Assembly (NCBI RefSeq): GCF_013410655.1
Contig: NZ_JACCFP010000001.1
Coordinates: 3,495,501 to 3,559,500 of the forward strand
Reading direction: 5' to 3'
DNA: 64,000 nt
Source: Nocardioides thalensis
GTDB lineage: Bacteria; Actinomycetota; Actinomycetes; Propionibacteriales; Nocardioidaceae
The notes beneath the pieces were generated by a model. The model made no database searches. It was not told the DNA's origin and was given only the letters and a program-made list of their open reading frames with translations. Both the position numbers and the translations under genes were made by a program. Positions 1 to 10,185 of the stretch are shown one piece after another. Each line of letters begins with the position of its first letter. Positions within the stretch are counted from its first letter, which is position 1.

Positions 1-2723
1 CGCACCGGGTGGGCGCCGGGCACGAGCCCGACGCCCGCCAGCCGCACCACCGCGAGCACCAGGGCGGCGAGCACGACCAGCCCGAGGGCAGTGGCAGGCA
101 CCAGCCAGGGCAGCAGCTCGGCCGCGAGATCGCCCGCGTCGTCGGTCGCGCCTGCGTCGGCCAGCGCGAGCAGCGGCGCTGCGACCGCGAGCAGCGCAAC
201 GGCGGGCAGCAGCGAGAGCGCGGTGGCCGCGGCGGCGTACGCCGCCGACCAGCCGCGGGAGGTGACCGGCCGCTCGGCCCACGGTCCGCGGGCGGCGGTC
301 TTGACCTGGGTGGCCGGCGCGCCGGACCAGAACTCACCGGCCGGCACCCGGCCGAACACCGCGGATCCCGGCGCGACCTCGGCGTCCTCGCCGACGACCG
401 CGTCCGGGCAGAGCATCGACCGGGCGCCGACGCGGGCGCGCTTGCCCACCGTCACGCGGCCGAGGTGGAGCGTGTCGCCGTCGACCCAGTAGCCGGTGAT
501 GTCGACCTCCGGCTCGATCGACGCTCCGCGCCCGAGGCGCAGGAACCCGGTGACCGGCGGGATCGAGTGGAGATCGGCGTTGCTGCCGACCTTGGAGCCG
601 AGGAGGCGCGCGTACCAGGTCATGTACGGCGCGCACGCCAGCGTCGTCGCGCCGATCTGGTCGACGAGCCGCTCGGCGGCCCACAGCCGCAGGTGGACCT
701 TGCCGCCGCGCGGGTATGCCCCGGGAACGACGCCGGCGAGCACGATCCGCGCCATGCTGGCGGCGAAGAGGATCCGGCCGACCGGCGTGACGAACAGGAC
801 GAGCAGCCCGAGCGCGACCGGCCACGGCGTCGCGGGCAGCCACCCGACCCCGTAGACGTCGTGCACGACGCGCGCGGTGACGAGCAGCCACGCGATCCAC
901 CGCGGGGCTGCGAAAAGCCGGATCAGCGGCACGGCGACGACCTGCCCGACCTGGGTCTTGCGCGGGATCGGCTGCACGCGCCGGGTCTCCTCGGCCAGCG
1001 GGTCGCGGTGCGCGAGCGAGTCGAGATAGGTGGCGAGCGCCCCGACGGTGGGGTGCTCGTACGTGTCGCCGACGGTGAGATCGGGGAACTCGGCTCGGAG
1101 CATCGTCACGACCTGAGCAGCGGTCAGACTGCCGCCGCCGAGGTCGAAGAAGTCGTCGTCGGCGCTCTCCGGCGCCGCGCCGAGCACCTGCTGCCAGACC
1201 TCGGCGACCCGCGCGGCGGTGCCGGCGAAGCCGGCCGCGCTGCTCGACGAGGGCAGTGGCCAGGGCAGGGCGTCGCGGTCGACCTTGCCCGACGTGCGCG
1301 TCGGCAGGTCGTCGACGACGGCCAGCCGCGGCACGAGCGCCGCGGGCATGGTCGCGCGCAGGTGGGCCACGGAGGCCGCGGCGTCGTACTCCTCGGAGAC
1401 GGCGAGGTAGCCGACGAGCAGCTGGTTGCCTGTCGCCGAACGTCGTACGGCGGCCGCGGCCGCCGTCACGCCCGGCAGCCCGAGCAGCGCCGAGTCGATC
1501 TCCCCGAGCTCGATCCGGCGACCGCCGAGCTTGACCTGGTCGTCCGCGCGACCGGCGAACAGCAGGCCGTCGGGGTCGTTCACGACGACGTCGCCGCTGC
1601 GGTACGCGCGGTCCCAGCCGAGGGACGGCATCGGCGCGTACTTCTCGGCGTCCTTGGCCGGGTCGAGGTAGCGGGCGAGGCCGACCCCACCGATGATCAG
1701 CTCGCCGCGCTCCCCCTCGGCAACGGGCCGGCCGTCGGCGTCGACGACGACGAGGTCCCAGCCAGCGAGCGGGAGACCGATCCGCACCGGCCCGTCGGCC
1801 GTGACCTGCGCACCGCACGCGACCACGGTCGCCTCGGTCGGGCCGTAGGTGTTCCAGACCTCGCGGCCGTCGCGCACCAGGCGCGCGGCGAGCTCCGGCG
1901 GCAGTGCCTCGCCGCCGAGGATCAGCAGCCGGACCCGGTCCAGGGCGTCGTCGGGCCACAGGCTGACCAGCGTCGGCACGGTCGACACGACGGTGATCTG
2001 GTTGGCCGTGAGCCACGGCCCGACGTCGATGCCGCTGCGCACGAGAGCCCGCGGCGCGGGGACGAGGCAGGCGCCGTACGCCCAGGCCAGCCACATCTCC
2101 TCGCAGCTCGCGTCGAACGCGACGCTGAGGCCCGCCATCACCCGGTCGCCCGGTTCGAGCGGCGCGTCCTGGAGGAACATCCGCGCCTCGGCGTCGACGA
2201 ACGCAGCCGCGTTGCGGTGGGTCACCGCCACGCCCTTGGGCGTGCCCGTGGACCCCGACGTGAAGATGACCCACGCGTCGTCGTCCGGCGTGGGGTCGGT
2301 GCGCTCGCGCGGCGGACGCGCGGCGTACGGCTCGACCGCGAGGCCCGGACCGACGAGCGCCGCGATGCCGGCTTCGCCGAACACCAGCCGGGCCCGTTCC
2401 TCCGGGTCGTCGGCGTCGACGGGGACGTACGCCGCGCCGGCGACGAGCACGCCCATGATCGCGACGTAGAGGTCGGTGGTGCCCGACGGCAGCCGGACGC
2501 CGACCTTGTCGCCGGCACCCACGCCCAGGGAGGCGAGCTCGTCGGCAAGCGCCTCCGCGGCCTCGAGGAACTCGGCGTAGGTGACCGTGTCGGCCCCGCT
2601 GTCGAGGGCCATCGCGTCGGGATGCGCAGCTGAGACGGTCCGCACGACGTCGACGAGCGTGCGCGGCCGCGGAGCCTCGGATCCGCGCAGGAGAGCGGGA
2701 AGGGGCGCGGTCACGCCCGGCAT
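1..2723 (-). CDS. Pls/PosA-type non-ribosomal peptide synthetase, 3' end beyond window
   Basis: Single-module amino-acid-activating membrane enzyme, at least 907 residues visible, cut by the left edge. An adenylation domain fills about residues 1-490: TSGSTGTPKG near 155, NTYGPTEAT near 290, YRSGDVV near 375, and LPTRTSGKVD near 480 with the catalytic Lys. The core FDASCEE carries the Asp that usually binds the alpha-amino group of an amino-acid substrate. A carrier domain follows (FFDLGGGSL, phosphopantetheine Ser532). Hydrophobic segments then flank a left-handed beta-helix, acyltransferase-like region, with more membrane segments at the left edge. This order matches the family of epsilon-poly-lysine synthetase and PosA, which make amino-acid homopolymers or ligate amino acids to a lipid. 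There is no condensation domain of the usual NRPS kind. Substrate is unknown. The start is the ATG at 2723, 77 bp from the divergent ligase gene. Confidence 0.85.
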   Translation of the reverse strand, partial: MPGVTAPLPALLRGSEAPRPRTLVDVVRTVSAAHPDAMALDSGADTVTYAEFLEAAEALADELASLGVGAGDKVGVRLPSGTTDLYVAIMGVLVAGAAYVPVDADDPEERARLVFGEAGIAALVGPGLAVEPYAARPPRERTDPTPDDDAWVIFTSGSTGTPKGVAVTHRNAAAFVDAEARMFLQDAPLEPGDRVMAGLSVAFDASCEEMWLAWAYGACLVPAPRALVRSGIDVGPWLTANQITVVSTVPTLVSLWPDDALDRVRLLILGGEALPPELAARLVRDGREVWNTYGPTEATVVACGAQVTADGPVRIGLPLAGWDLVVVDADGRPVAEGERGELIIGGVGLARYLDPAKDAEKYAPMPSLGWDRAYRSGDVVVNDPDGLLFAGRADDQVKLGGRRIELGEIDSALLGLPGVTAAAAAVRRSATGNQLLVGYLAVSEEYDAAASVAHLRATMPAALVPRLAVVDDLPTRTSGKVDRDALPWPLPSSSSAAGFAGTAARVAEVWQQVLGAAPESADDDFFDLGGGSLTAAQVVTMLRAEFPDLTVGDTYEHPTVGALATYLDSLAHRDPLAEETRRVQPIPRKTQVGQVVAVPLIRLFAAPRWIAWLLVTARVVHDVYGVGWLPATPWPVALGLLVLFVTPVGRILFAASMARIVLAGVVPGAYPRGGKVHLRLWAAERLVDQIGATTLACAPYMTWYARLLGSKVGSNADLHSIPPVTGFLRLGRGASIEPEVDITGYWVDGDTLHLGRVTVGKRARVGARSMLCPDAVVGEDAEVAPGSAVFGRVPAGEFWSGAPATQVKTAARGPWAERPVTSRGWSAAYAAAATALSLLPAVALLAVAAPLLALADAGATDDAGDLAAELLPWLVPATALGLVVLAALVLAVVRLAGVGLVPGAHPV

Positions 2724-2764
2724 TGTCACGGGCGCGGGTGAACGGCAGGGGTCGGTCCGGATCG

Positions 2765-2793
2765 TTGTGCCGCCTTGTGACGTGCGACACAAT
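2765..2793 (+). promoter_or_regulatory. Promoter of the acyl-CoA ligase, leaderless
   Basis: A -35-like TTGTGC (2765-2770) and a -10-like CACAAT (2788-2793) are separated by 17 bp. Transcription would start around 2800, at the GTG start codon at 2801, which has no Shine-Dalgarno sequence. Inferred from sequence only. Confidence 0.45.
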
Positions 2794-2800
2794 CGCCCGG

Positions 2801-4423
2801 GTGAGCACAGACACCACGCCCCGCCAGACGGCCGGCTGGCCGCCCGCCACCCCGCCCGAGCCGACGTACGTCGAGGACCGGCTCAACTACTGGGCCGAGG
2901 CCACGCCCGACGCGGAGGCGATGACCTACCAGGGCCGCACCTGGACCTGGGCGCAGTGGCACGAGCGCGTGCACCGCGCCGCCGGGGGCCTGCGCGACCT
3001 GGGCATCGGGCGCGGCGACGTCGTGGGGTTCCTCGACAAGAACCACCCGGCCTGCGTGGAGATCAGCCTCGGCGCCGCCTCGATCGGCGCGGCCAACGCG
3101 ATCGTCAACTGGCGGATGGCCGGCGACGAGGTCGACTACGTGCTCAACGACTGCGGCGCGGAGGTGCTGTTCGTCGGCGCCGAGCTGATGCCGACGGTGG
3201 AGGCGATCCGCGACCGGCTCCCCCACGTCCGCAAGATCATCACCGTCACGCCCGAAGGTGGCGACGGCGACGAGTACGAGGCGTTCCTCCAGGCCGCGCG
3301 GCCGTGCGACGACGGGCCCGACGTGCTCGAGGACGACGTCTGCCTGATCCTCTACTCCTCCGGCACCACCGGCCGGCCCAAGGGCGTCTCGCTGACGCAC
3401 CGCAACATGGTCAGCCACACCGTCAACGCCCACGACGGCTGGGGATTCGGGCCGGGCGACAAGTCGATGGTCGCGATGCCGCTCTTCCACGTGGGCGGCT
3501 CGTCGTACGTCCTGTTCGGCATCCACGACGGCGTGCCGAGCGTGATGACCCGCGACCCCGACGGCGCCTCGCTCGCCGGCGCGATCATGGCCGGCGCCAA
3601 CTGCACGTTCCTCGTGCCGGCGGTGCTCGCGCAGGTCCTCCAGGCGGGGCCCGACGCGATCAAGCTGTTCGGGGCGCTGAAGGTCTACACGTACGGCGCC
3701 GCGCCGATGCCGCCCCCGCTGCTGCGCGCCGCGATGGAGGCCTGGCCCGAGACCGACTTCATCCAGGTCTACGGCCTCACCGAGGTGGCGGGCGTGGCGA
3801 CCCACCTGCTGCCGGCGGAGCACCGCACCGCGGAGCAGGAGGGCCACCCCGAGCGGCTGCTCTCGGCCGGCACCGCGATCCCCGGCATGGAGGTCCGCAT
3901 CGTCGACGCGAGCACCGGAGCGGACCTGCCGACGGGCGAGCCGGGTGAGATCTGGCTGCGGTCGCCGCAGGTCATGAAGGGCTACCACAACAACCCCGAG
4001 GCGACCGCCGAGGTGATCACCGAGGACGGCTGGTTCCGCACCGGCGACATCGGCCACCTCGACGAGGGCGGCTACCTGTTCGTCTCCGACCGGCTCAAGG
4101 ACATGATCATCAGCGGCGGGGAGAACATCTACTCCCCCGAGGTCGAGCGGGTGCTGTCCGAGCATCCGGCGGTTCTCGAGGTCGCGGTCGTCGGCGTACC
4201 GGACGACACCTGGGGCGAGTCGGTCAAGGCGTTCGTCGCCTTCAAGGAGGGCGAGCAGGCGAGCGACGTCGAGCTGATCGAGTGGTGCCGCGAGCGGCTC
4301 GCGCACTACAAGTGCCCGAAGTCGGTCGACGTCGTCGAGGCCCTCCCCCGCAACCCGACGGGCAAGGTGCTCAAGCGCGACCTGCGGGCGCCGTACTGGG
4401 AGAGCCGCGACCGTCAGGTCTGA
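2801..4423 (+). CDS. Fatty-acid/acyl-CoA ligase (class I adenylate-forming)
   Basis: 540-residue ATP-dependent acyl-CoA synthetase of the FadD type, expected in the cytosol. Visible motifs: the P-loop-like YSSGTTGRPKG near residue 185, YGLTEVAG near 330, GWFRTGDIG near 410, the hinge SDRLKDMIISGGENIY near 430 and the C-terminal Lys in NPTGKVLKR near 520. Together these are the full A3-A10 set, so the enzyme should be active. The acyl substrate (fatty, aromatic or other carboxylate) cannot be told from sequence. A start further upstream is open, but GTG at 2801 is preferred because the family-like region begins there and a promoter ends just before it. The gene diverges from the Pls/PosA-type synthetase. 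Both adenylate-forming enzymes may act on the same pathway, but nothing proves it. Confidence 0.88.
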   Translation: MSTDTTPRQTAGWPPATPPEPTYVEDRLNYWAEATPDAEAMTYQGRTWTWAQWHERVHRAAGGLRDLGIGRGDVVGFLDKNHPACVEISLGAASIGAANAIVNWRMAGDEVDYVLNDCGAEVLFVGAELMPTVEAIRDRLPHVRKIITVTPEGGDGDEYEAFLQAARPCDDGPDVLEDDVCLILYSSGTTGRPKGVSLTHRNMVSHTVNAHDGWGFGPGDKSMVAMPLFHVGGSSYVLFGIHDGVPSVMTRDPDGASLAGAIMAGANCTFLVPAVLAQVLQAGPDAIKLFGALKVYTYGAAPMPPPLLRAAMEAWPETDFIQVYGLTEVAGVATHLLPAEHRTAEQEGHPERLLSAGTAIPGMEVRIVDASTGADLPTGEPGEIWLRSPQVMKGYHNNPEATAEVITEDGWFRTGDIGHLDEGGYLFVSDRLKDMIISGGENIYSPEVERVLSEHPAVLEVAVVGVPDDTWGESVKAFVAFKEGEQASDVELIEWCRERLAHYKCPKSVDVVEALPRNPTGKVLKRDLRAPYWESRDRQV

Positions 4424-4479
4424 ACTTCTTCTGACCGTGCTCTAAGCCTTCTCACAGGAGGCCGACGCACGGTGGTGGC

Positions 4480-5670
4480 ATGAGCACGACGTACCCGCCC
4501 ACCACGCCCCCCGCACCGCCCTCGCCCTTCGCCCCGCCGCCCCCACCGCGCGCGCCGAAGCGGACCGGCCTGTCCGCGCTGGTCCTCACCGGCGCGCTCC
4601 TGGTCGGTGGCGGGGCGGGGCTCGGGGGCGCCGCGGCGTGGGACGCGATGTCCGGCGACTCCGGTGGCAGCGGCTCGGTCGGCGACGGTACGGCGGGCGC
4701 GCTCAACGTCGCGGACACCCCCGACCGTGACGCGCCCGACGGCAGCGTCGAGGAGGTCGCGGCCTCCGTGCTGCCGTCGGTGGTGGCGCTCGACGTGCGG
4801 GCCGGCGGCGCCGGCGGCAGTGGGTCGGGCGTGATCCTCAGCGAGGACGGCCTGATCCTCACCAACGACCACGTCGTGTCGCTCGGCGGCGAGGCGCAGG
4901 TCGAGGACGCCGAGGTGACGATCTCCTTCAACGACGGCACCCACGCCGAGGGGGCCGTCGTCGGCACCGACCCGATCACCGACACCGCGCTCGTGCAGGC
5001 GGAGGACGTCTCCGGCCTCACGCCCATCACGATCGGCAAGTCGGACAACCTCGACGTCGGCGAGCAGGTCGTGGCGATCGGTTCGCCGTACGGCCTCGAC
5101 GCCACGGTGACCAGCGGCATCGTCAGCGCCCTCGACCGGCCGGTCGACGTCGGTCAGGACTCCGAGGGCAACGTCACGGCCTACCCGGCGATCCAGACCG
5201 ACGCGGCGATCAACCCCGGCAACAGCGGCGGCGCGCTCGTCGACATGGACGGCAACCTGGTCGGCATCAACGCCTCGATCCAGACCGCCGGCTCGTCGCT
5301 GGGGGGCGGGACGGGATCGATCGGGCTCGGGTTCGCGATCCCGATCGACGAGATCCGCGAGATCGTCGACCAGCTGCGGGCGGGCGAGGAGCCGACCCAC
5401 GCACGTCTCGGCATCGAGGTCAGCGACGTCGGCCCCGACGCGCCAGTGCTCGACGGCGCCCAGGTCCGCGGGATCACCGAGGGCTCGGCCGCCGAGGAGG
5501 CGGGCCTCGAGGAGGGCGACATCATCACCCGCATCGACGACACCGCGATCACCGGCTCGGACTCCCTCGTCGTCACCGTCCGGTCCTACCGGCCGGGCGA
5601 CACCGTCGAGGTGACCTACCTCCGCGGCGAGGACGAGCGCACCACGGAGCTCGAGCTGGGCTCCGACTGA
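4480..5670 (+). CDS. HtrA/DegP-like membrane-anchored serine protease
   Basis: 396-residue S1C protease with a PDZ domain. A proline-rich cytosolic N-terminus (residues 1-25) precedes one transmembrane helix (about 28-52), so the catalytic domain faces outside the membrane. The triad is visible: His in TNDHVV (near 130), Asp in TDTALVQ (near 168) and Ser249 in NPGNSGGAL. The PDZ domain covers about 300-390 (ARLGIEV...GSAAEEAGLEEGDIITRID). Such proteins degrade or refold damaged envelope proteins and process regulated substrates. A Shine-Dalgarno-like AGGAGG lies near 4456, 18 bp before the ATG, farther than ideal. The gene is monocistronic and converges with the GNAT operon, which ends 15 bp away. 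Confidence 0.9.
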   Translation: MSTTYPPTTPPAPPSPFAPPPPPRAPKRTGLSALVLTGALLVGGGAGLGGAAAWDAMSGDSGGSGSVGDGTAGALNVADTPDRDAPDGSVEEVAASVLPSVVALDVRAGGAGGSGSGVILSEDGLILTNDHVVSLGGEAQVEDAEVTISFNDGTHAEGAVVGTDPITDTALVQAEDVSGLTPITIGKSDNLDVGEQVVAIGSPYGLDATVTSGIVSALDRPVDVGQDSEGNVTAYPAIQTDAAINPGNSGGALVDMDGNLVGINASIQTAGSSLGGGTGSIGLGFAIPIDEIREIVDQLRAGEEPTHARLGIEVSDVGPDAPVLDGAQVRGITEGSAAEEAGLEEGDIITRIDDTAITGSDSLVVTVRSYRPGDTVEVTYLRGEDERTTELELGSD

Positions 5671-5685
5671 CGCGGTCCCGCCGGC

Positions 5686-6729
5686 CTACTCCTCGAGCTT
5701 CTTCTGGAGGCTTCCGCCACGAGCCATGGCGATGAACCCCATCCGCTCGTTGACGCCGATCATGTGCTCGTTGACCTCGGCGTTCCACGTCACGACCCGG
5801 CGGCCGTCGAGGCCGCCCGCGGCCTGGAGAGCGAGGAGGTTCGCGACCTTCACCGCCAGGCCGAGCCGGTGGCCCCGGTGCTCCTTGGCGACGAGGGTGC
5901 CCCACTGGAAGACCCACTTGGGATCGGTGGCCGGGACGATCAGGTCGCTGTAGGCCACGACCCGACCGTCGCGGTCGAGGGCGACCGTGTGCCACGGCGT
6001 CCGCTGCTGCTCGGCCAGCACGCGCTCGGCGCTGCGGTGCGCCTCGACGTCGACCGCGGCGTTCTCGACCTCGAGGTCCCCCGTCGGCGCCTCGGTCGCC
6101 AAGGTCGCCGAGAGCTCCAGGTAGCTGAGCACGATGTCGTCGGGCACCGGCCCGGTCCAGCTCCGCAGCTCGTAGTCGGAGTGGTGCGGCGCCGCCTCGG
6201 CGGCGAGCTCCTTGAGCCGGACCTCGTCAGCCGGCAGCGGCAGCTCGCGTTGTACGTCGCCCAGCGCGAACTCGAAGCCGTGGACCTTGCCGAACTCGAC
6301 GCCGGGGGCCCCGGTCCCGTCGGGACTGCCGTCGTAGGGCCAGTCCGTCAGCGCCGAGAGGATCGTGCGGCCGTGCTCGGCGCAGACCGTCTCGAGCAGC
6401 GCGAGCACCTGGGTGCCGTACCCCTTCCGACGGTGGTCCGGGCGCACGCCGAGGTAGAGGTCGGCCGACCGGAGGTTGTCGAGCTGGGGCAGCGTGATCC
6501 AGCCCGTCGCCACCAGCTCGCCGTCGACGGTGCCGTTGAAGATCAGCTCGTGCCGGTTGTTCGGCGGGTTCTGGAGCACGGCGATCATCTCCGGGGCGGT
6601 CCACATCGCGCCGGAGTCGCCGATCTCGTGCTCGACGACCGCGGTGGACAGGGCGGTCCAGGCGCGGATGGCGTCCTCGTCACGGGGATCGACCGGGCGG
6701 ATCACGAGGTCGGTGGTCATGGCGCTCAT
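5686..6729 (-). CDS. Tandem-GNAT acetyltransferase
   Basis: 347 residues with two GNAT-fold domains. The N-terminal domain (about 10-165) carries the acetyl-CoA-binding pattern VRPDHRRKGYGTQ. The C-terminal domain (about 190-347) has VAKEHRGHRLGLAVK and ends with NEHMIGVNERMGF. This architecture resembles the mycothiol synthase/Eis-like twin-GNAT proteins of actinobacteria, but the substrate is unknown. It is the last gene of a three-gene operon. The ATG at 6729 overlaps the stop of the mini-GNAT upstream (ATGA), implying translational coupling. A second ATG at 6720 (MTTDLVIRP) is an alternative start. The mini-GNAT is clearly a deleted paralogue of this protein. Confidence 0.82.
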   Translation of the reverse strand: MSAMTTDLVIRPVDPRDEDAIRAWTALSTAVVEHEIGDSGAMWTAPEMIAVLQNPPNNRHELIFNGTVDGELVATGWITLPQLDNLRSADLYLGVRPDHRRKGYGTQVLALLETVCAEHGRTILSALTDWPYDGSPDGTGAPGVEFGKVHGFEFALGDVQRELPLPADEVRLKELAAEAAPHHSDYELRSWTGPVPDDIVLSYLELSATLATEAPTGDLEVENAAVDVEAHRSAERVLAEQQRTPWHTVALDRDGRVVAYSDLIVPATDPKWVFQWGTLVAKEHRGHRLGLAVKVANLLALQAAGGLDGRRVVTWNAEVNEHMIGVNERMGFIAMARGGSLQKKLEE

Positions 6730-6881
6730 GCGGTCCTCTTCTGGAGCTCGACGGTCCGGGCACCCTCCACGAACCCGAGCGCCTCGCGGATGGCGATCAT
6801 GTGGTCGTTGGCCAGCTCCTGCCAGGCGAGGATCTCGGCATCGCTGGCCGGGTCGACCTCGCGGATCCGCAGCTCGCTCAT
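6726..6881 (-). pseudogene. 51-residue internally deleted GNAT relic, frame intact
   Basis: A short open frame of 51 residues. Its first half (MSELRIREVDPASDAEILAW) reads like the N-terminus of a GNAT. Its second half (NDHMIAIREALGF, then VELQKRTA) matches the extreme C-terminus of the tandem-GNAT next door (NEHMIGVNERMGF, then SLQKKLEE). The roughly 270-residue middle, including the acetyl-CoA site, is missing, so it cannot be an acetyltransferase. Its ATG overlaps the ABC-F stop and its stop overlaps the next ATG, both as ATGA. It may survive only because it keeps ribosomes moving from the ABC-F gene to the GNAT gene. It could also be a small expressed protein of unknown role. Confidence 0.7.
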
Positions 6882-8578
6882 CGGACGCGCTCCACTCGCT
6901 TCTCGTCCCACACCGGGACGTCTGACTCGTAGACGTTGCCGTCGGCGCCGAAGACGAGGAACCGGTCGAACCCCCGGGCGAACCAGCGGTCGTGGGTCAC
7001 CGAGACCACGGTGCCGTCGAACGCCTCGAGCCCCGCCTCCAGCGCCTCCGCGGAGGCGACGTCGAGGTTGTCGGTCGGCTCGTCGAGCAGCAGCAGCGTC
7101 GCCCCGGACAGCTCGAGCAGGAGGATCTGGAACCGGGCCTGCTGGCCGCCGCTCAGCGACTCGAACTTCTGCTCCGCCGACGCGCTCAGCTCGTAGCGGT
7201 CGAGCACCCGGCTCGCCTGCTCCCGACCCATCCCCTGCCGGCCGTTGGGCGTGCCGTCGCCGCGGTGCAGGATCTCCAGCAGCGTGCGGCCCACCAGCTC
7301 GGGGTGCTCGTGCGTCTGCACGAACCAGCCGGGGCGCACCCGGGCGCCGAGCTTGGCGATGCCGGCGTGCAGCACCGGCTGCACCCGTACGTCGTCCACC
7401 GGCCGGTGCTCGACGTCGGGGTCGCTGCCGCCGCCTGCGAGGAGGCGGAGGAAGTGGGACTTGCCCGACCCGTTCGACCCGAGCACGGCCACGCGCTCGC
7501 CGTACCAGACCTCGAGGTCGAACGGCCGCATCAGGCCGGTCAGCTCCAGCGACTCGCAGACGATCGCGCGCTTGCCGGTGCGACCGCCCTGGAGGCGCAT
7601 CTTCACCTGCTGCTCGCGCGGCTGCTCGGTGGGCGGGCCGGCCTCCTCGAACTTGCGCAGGCGCGTCTGCGCGGCCTGGTACTGCGACGCGAGGCCGTCG
7701 TTGTAGGCGGCCTTGGTCTTGTAGCGCAGCACCAGCGCCTTGAGCTTCGCGTGCTCCTCGTCCCAGCGCCGCCGCATCTCCTCGAAGCGGAGGAACCGGT
7801 CCTTGCGCGCCTCGTGATAGCTCGCGAAGCCGCCGGGGTGGGTCCACACCTGGTTGCCGCCGTCGCCGGCGCCGAGCTCCACGGTGACGACGCGGGTGGC
7901 CGCGTTGGCGAGCAACTCGCGGTCGTGGCTGATGAAGAGGATCGTCTTGTCCGACGCGGCGATCCGGCCCTCGAGCCAGATCTTGCCGGGCACGTCGAGG
8001 AAGTTGTCGGGCTCGTCGAGGAGCAGCACCTCGTCGGGGCCGGCGAGCAGGTACTCGAGCACCACGCGCTTCTGCTCGCCGCCGGAGAGGGTGCGCAGCT
8101 CGCGGTGGCGGGCGCGGTCGAAGGGCACGCCGAGCGCCTTGACGGTGCAGACGTCCCAGGTGACCTCGAGGTCGTAGCCGCCGGCGTCGGCGTAGTCCGC
8201 GAGCGCGGCGGCGTACGCCAGCTGGGTGGCCTCGTCCTCGGTGTCCATGAGCACCAGCTCGCAGCGGTCGATCTCCTTCGCCGCCTTCTGGACGCGCGCC
8301 GGCGCCAGGCTGAGGAGCAGGTCCGCGACGGTCGGCTCCGTGCCGAGGTCGCGGTCGACCATCTGCCGCATCAGCCCGAGCCCGCCGGAGCGGGTGACCG
8401 CGCCCGCGTGCGGCGTGAGCTCGCCCGTGACGATCTTGAGGAGGGTCGTCTTGCCGGCGCCGTTGGCGCCGACGAGCGCCACCTTCTGCCCGTCGCCGAC
8501 GCGGAAGGAGACGTCGTCGAGCAGCACCCGACCGTCGGGCAGCTCGAACCGGACGCCGGTGACCTCTACATGACCCAC
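6878..8578 (-). CDS. ABC-F family ATPase
   Basis: 566-residue protein with two ATP-binding cassettes and no membrane segment, typical of ABC-F proteins that act on the ribosome or protect it from antibiotics. NBD1: Walker A GANGAGKTT near 37-45, signature LSGGEQKR near 165, Walker B VLLLDEPDN. The charged linker (about residues 255-300, rich in Arg/Lys/Glu) matches the ABC-F interdomain linker. NBD2: GSNGSGKSH, in which His replaces the usual Thr/Ser of Walker A, then LSGGQQAR and LLLLDEPTDNLD. It starts with GTG at 8578 and is the first gene of the operon with the mini-GNAT and tandem-GNAT. Pairing an ABC-F with acetyltransferases is consistent with drug resistance, but this is inference. 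Confidence 0.88.
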   Translation of the reverse strand: MGHVEVTGVRFELPDGRVLLDDVSFRVGDGQKVALVGANGAGKTTLLKIVTGELTPHAGAVTRSGGLGLMRQMVDRDLGTEPTVADLLLSLAPARVQKAAKEIDRCELVLMDTEDEATQLAYAAALADYADAGGYDLEVTWDVCTVKALGVPFDRARHRELRTLSGGEQKRVVLEYLLAGPDEVLLLDEPDNFLDVPGKIWLEGRIAASDKTILFISHDRELLANAATRVVTVELGAGDGGNQVWTHPGGFASYHEARKDRFLRFEEMRRRWDEEHAKLKALVLRYKTKAAYNDGLASQYQAAQTRLRKFEEAGPPTEQPREQQVKMRLQGGRTGKRAIVCESLELTGLMRPFDLEVWYGERVAVLGSNGSGKSHFLRLLAGGGSDPDVEHRPVDDVRVQPVLHAGIAKLGARVRPGWFVQTHEHPELVGRTLLEILHRGDGTPNGRQGMGREQASRVLDRYELSASAEQKFESLSGGQQARFQILLLELSGATLLLLDEPTDNLDVASAEALEAGLEAFDGTVVSVTHDRWFARGFDRFLVFGADGNVYESDVPVWDEKRVERVR

Positions 8579-8620
8579 AAGGGACGATTGTCCGTCAGGG
8601 CTCCGGTCGGGGCGACCGAA

Positions 8621-10128
<1,508 letters not shown>

Positions 10129-10132
10129 CCCG

Positions 10133-10178
10133 GTCGGCCGGGTGAGAGTGGTCCATGGGTCACTCTCACCCAGCCGAC
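10133..10178. terminator. Bidirectional terminator hairpin
   Basis: 18-bp stem with a single mismatch (10133-10150 pairing with 10161-10178) around a 10-nt loop. It sits between the convergent hydrolase and sigma-factor-partner genes. No T-run follows, as is common for actinobacterial terminators. Confidence 0.72.
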
Positions 10179-10185
10179 TCGGCGA

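Noticed and set aside
9..2633. Long open frames on the plus strand and in a second minus frame opposite the Pls/PosA-type gene
   Set aside because: They are shadow frames of a GC-rich gene, rich in Arg, Gly and Ala with no motifs. The true frame carries all adenylation and carrier motifs.
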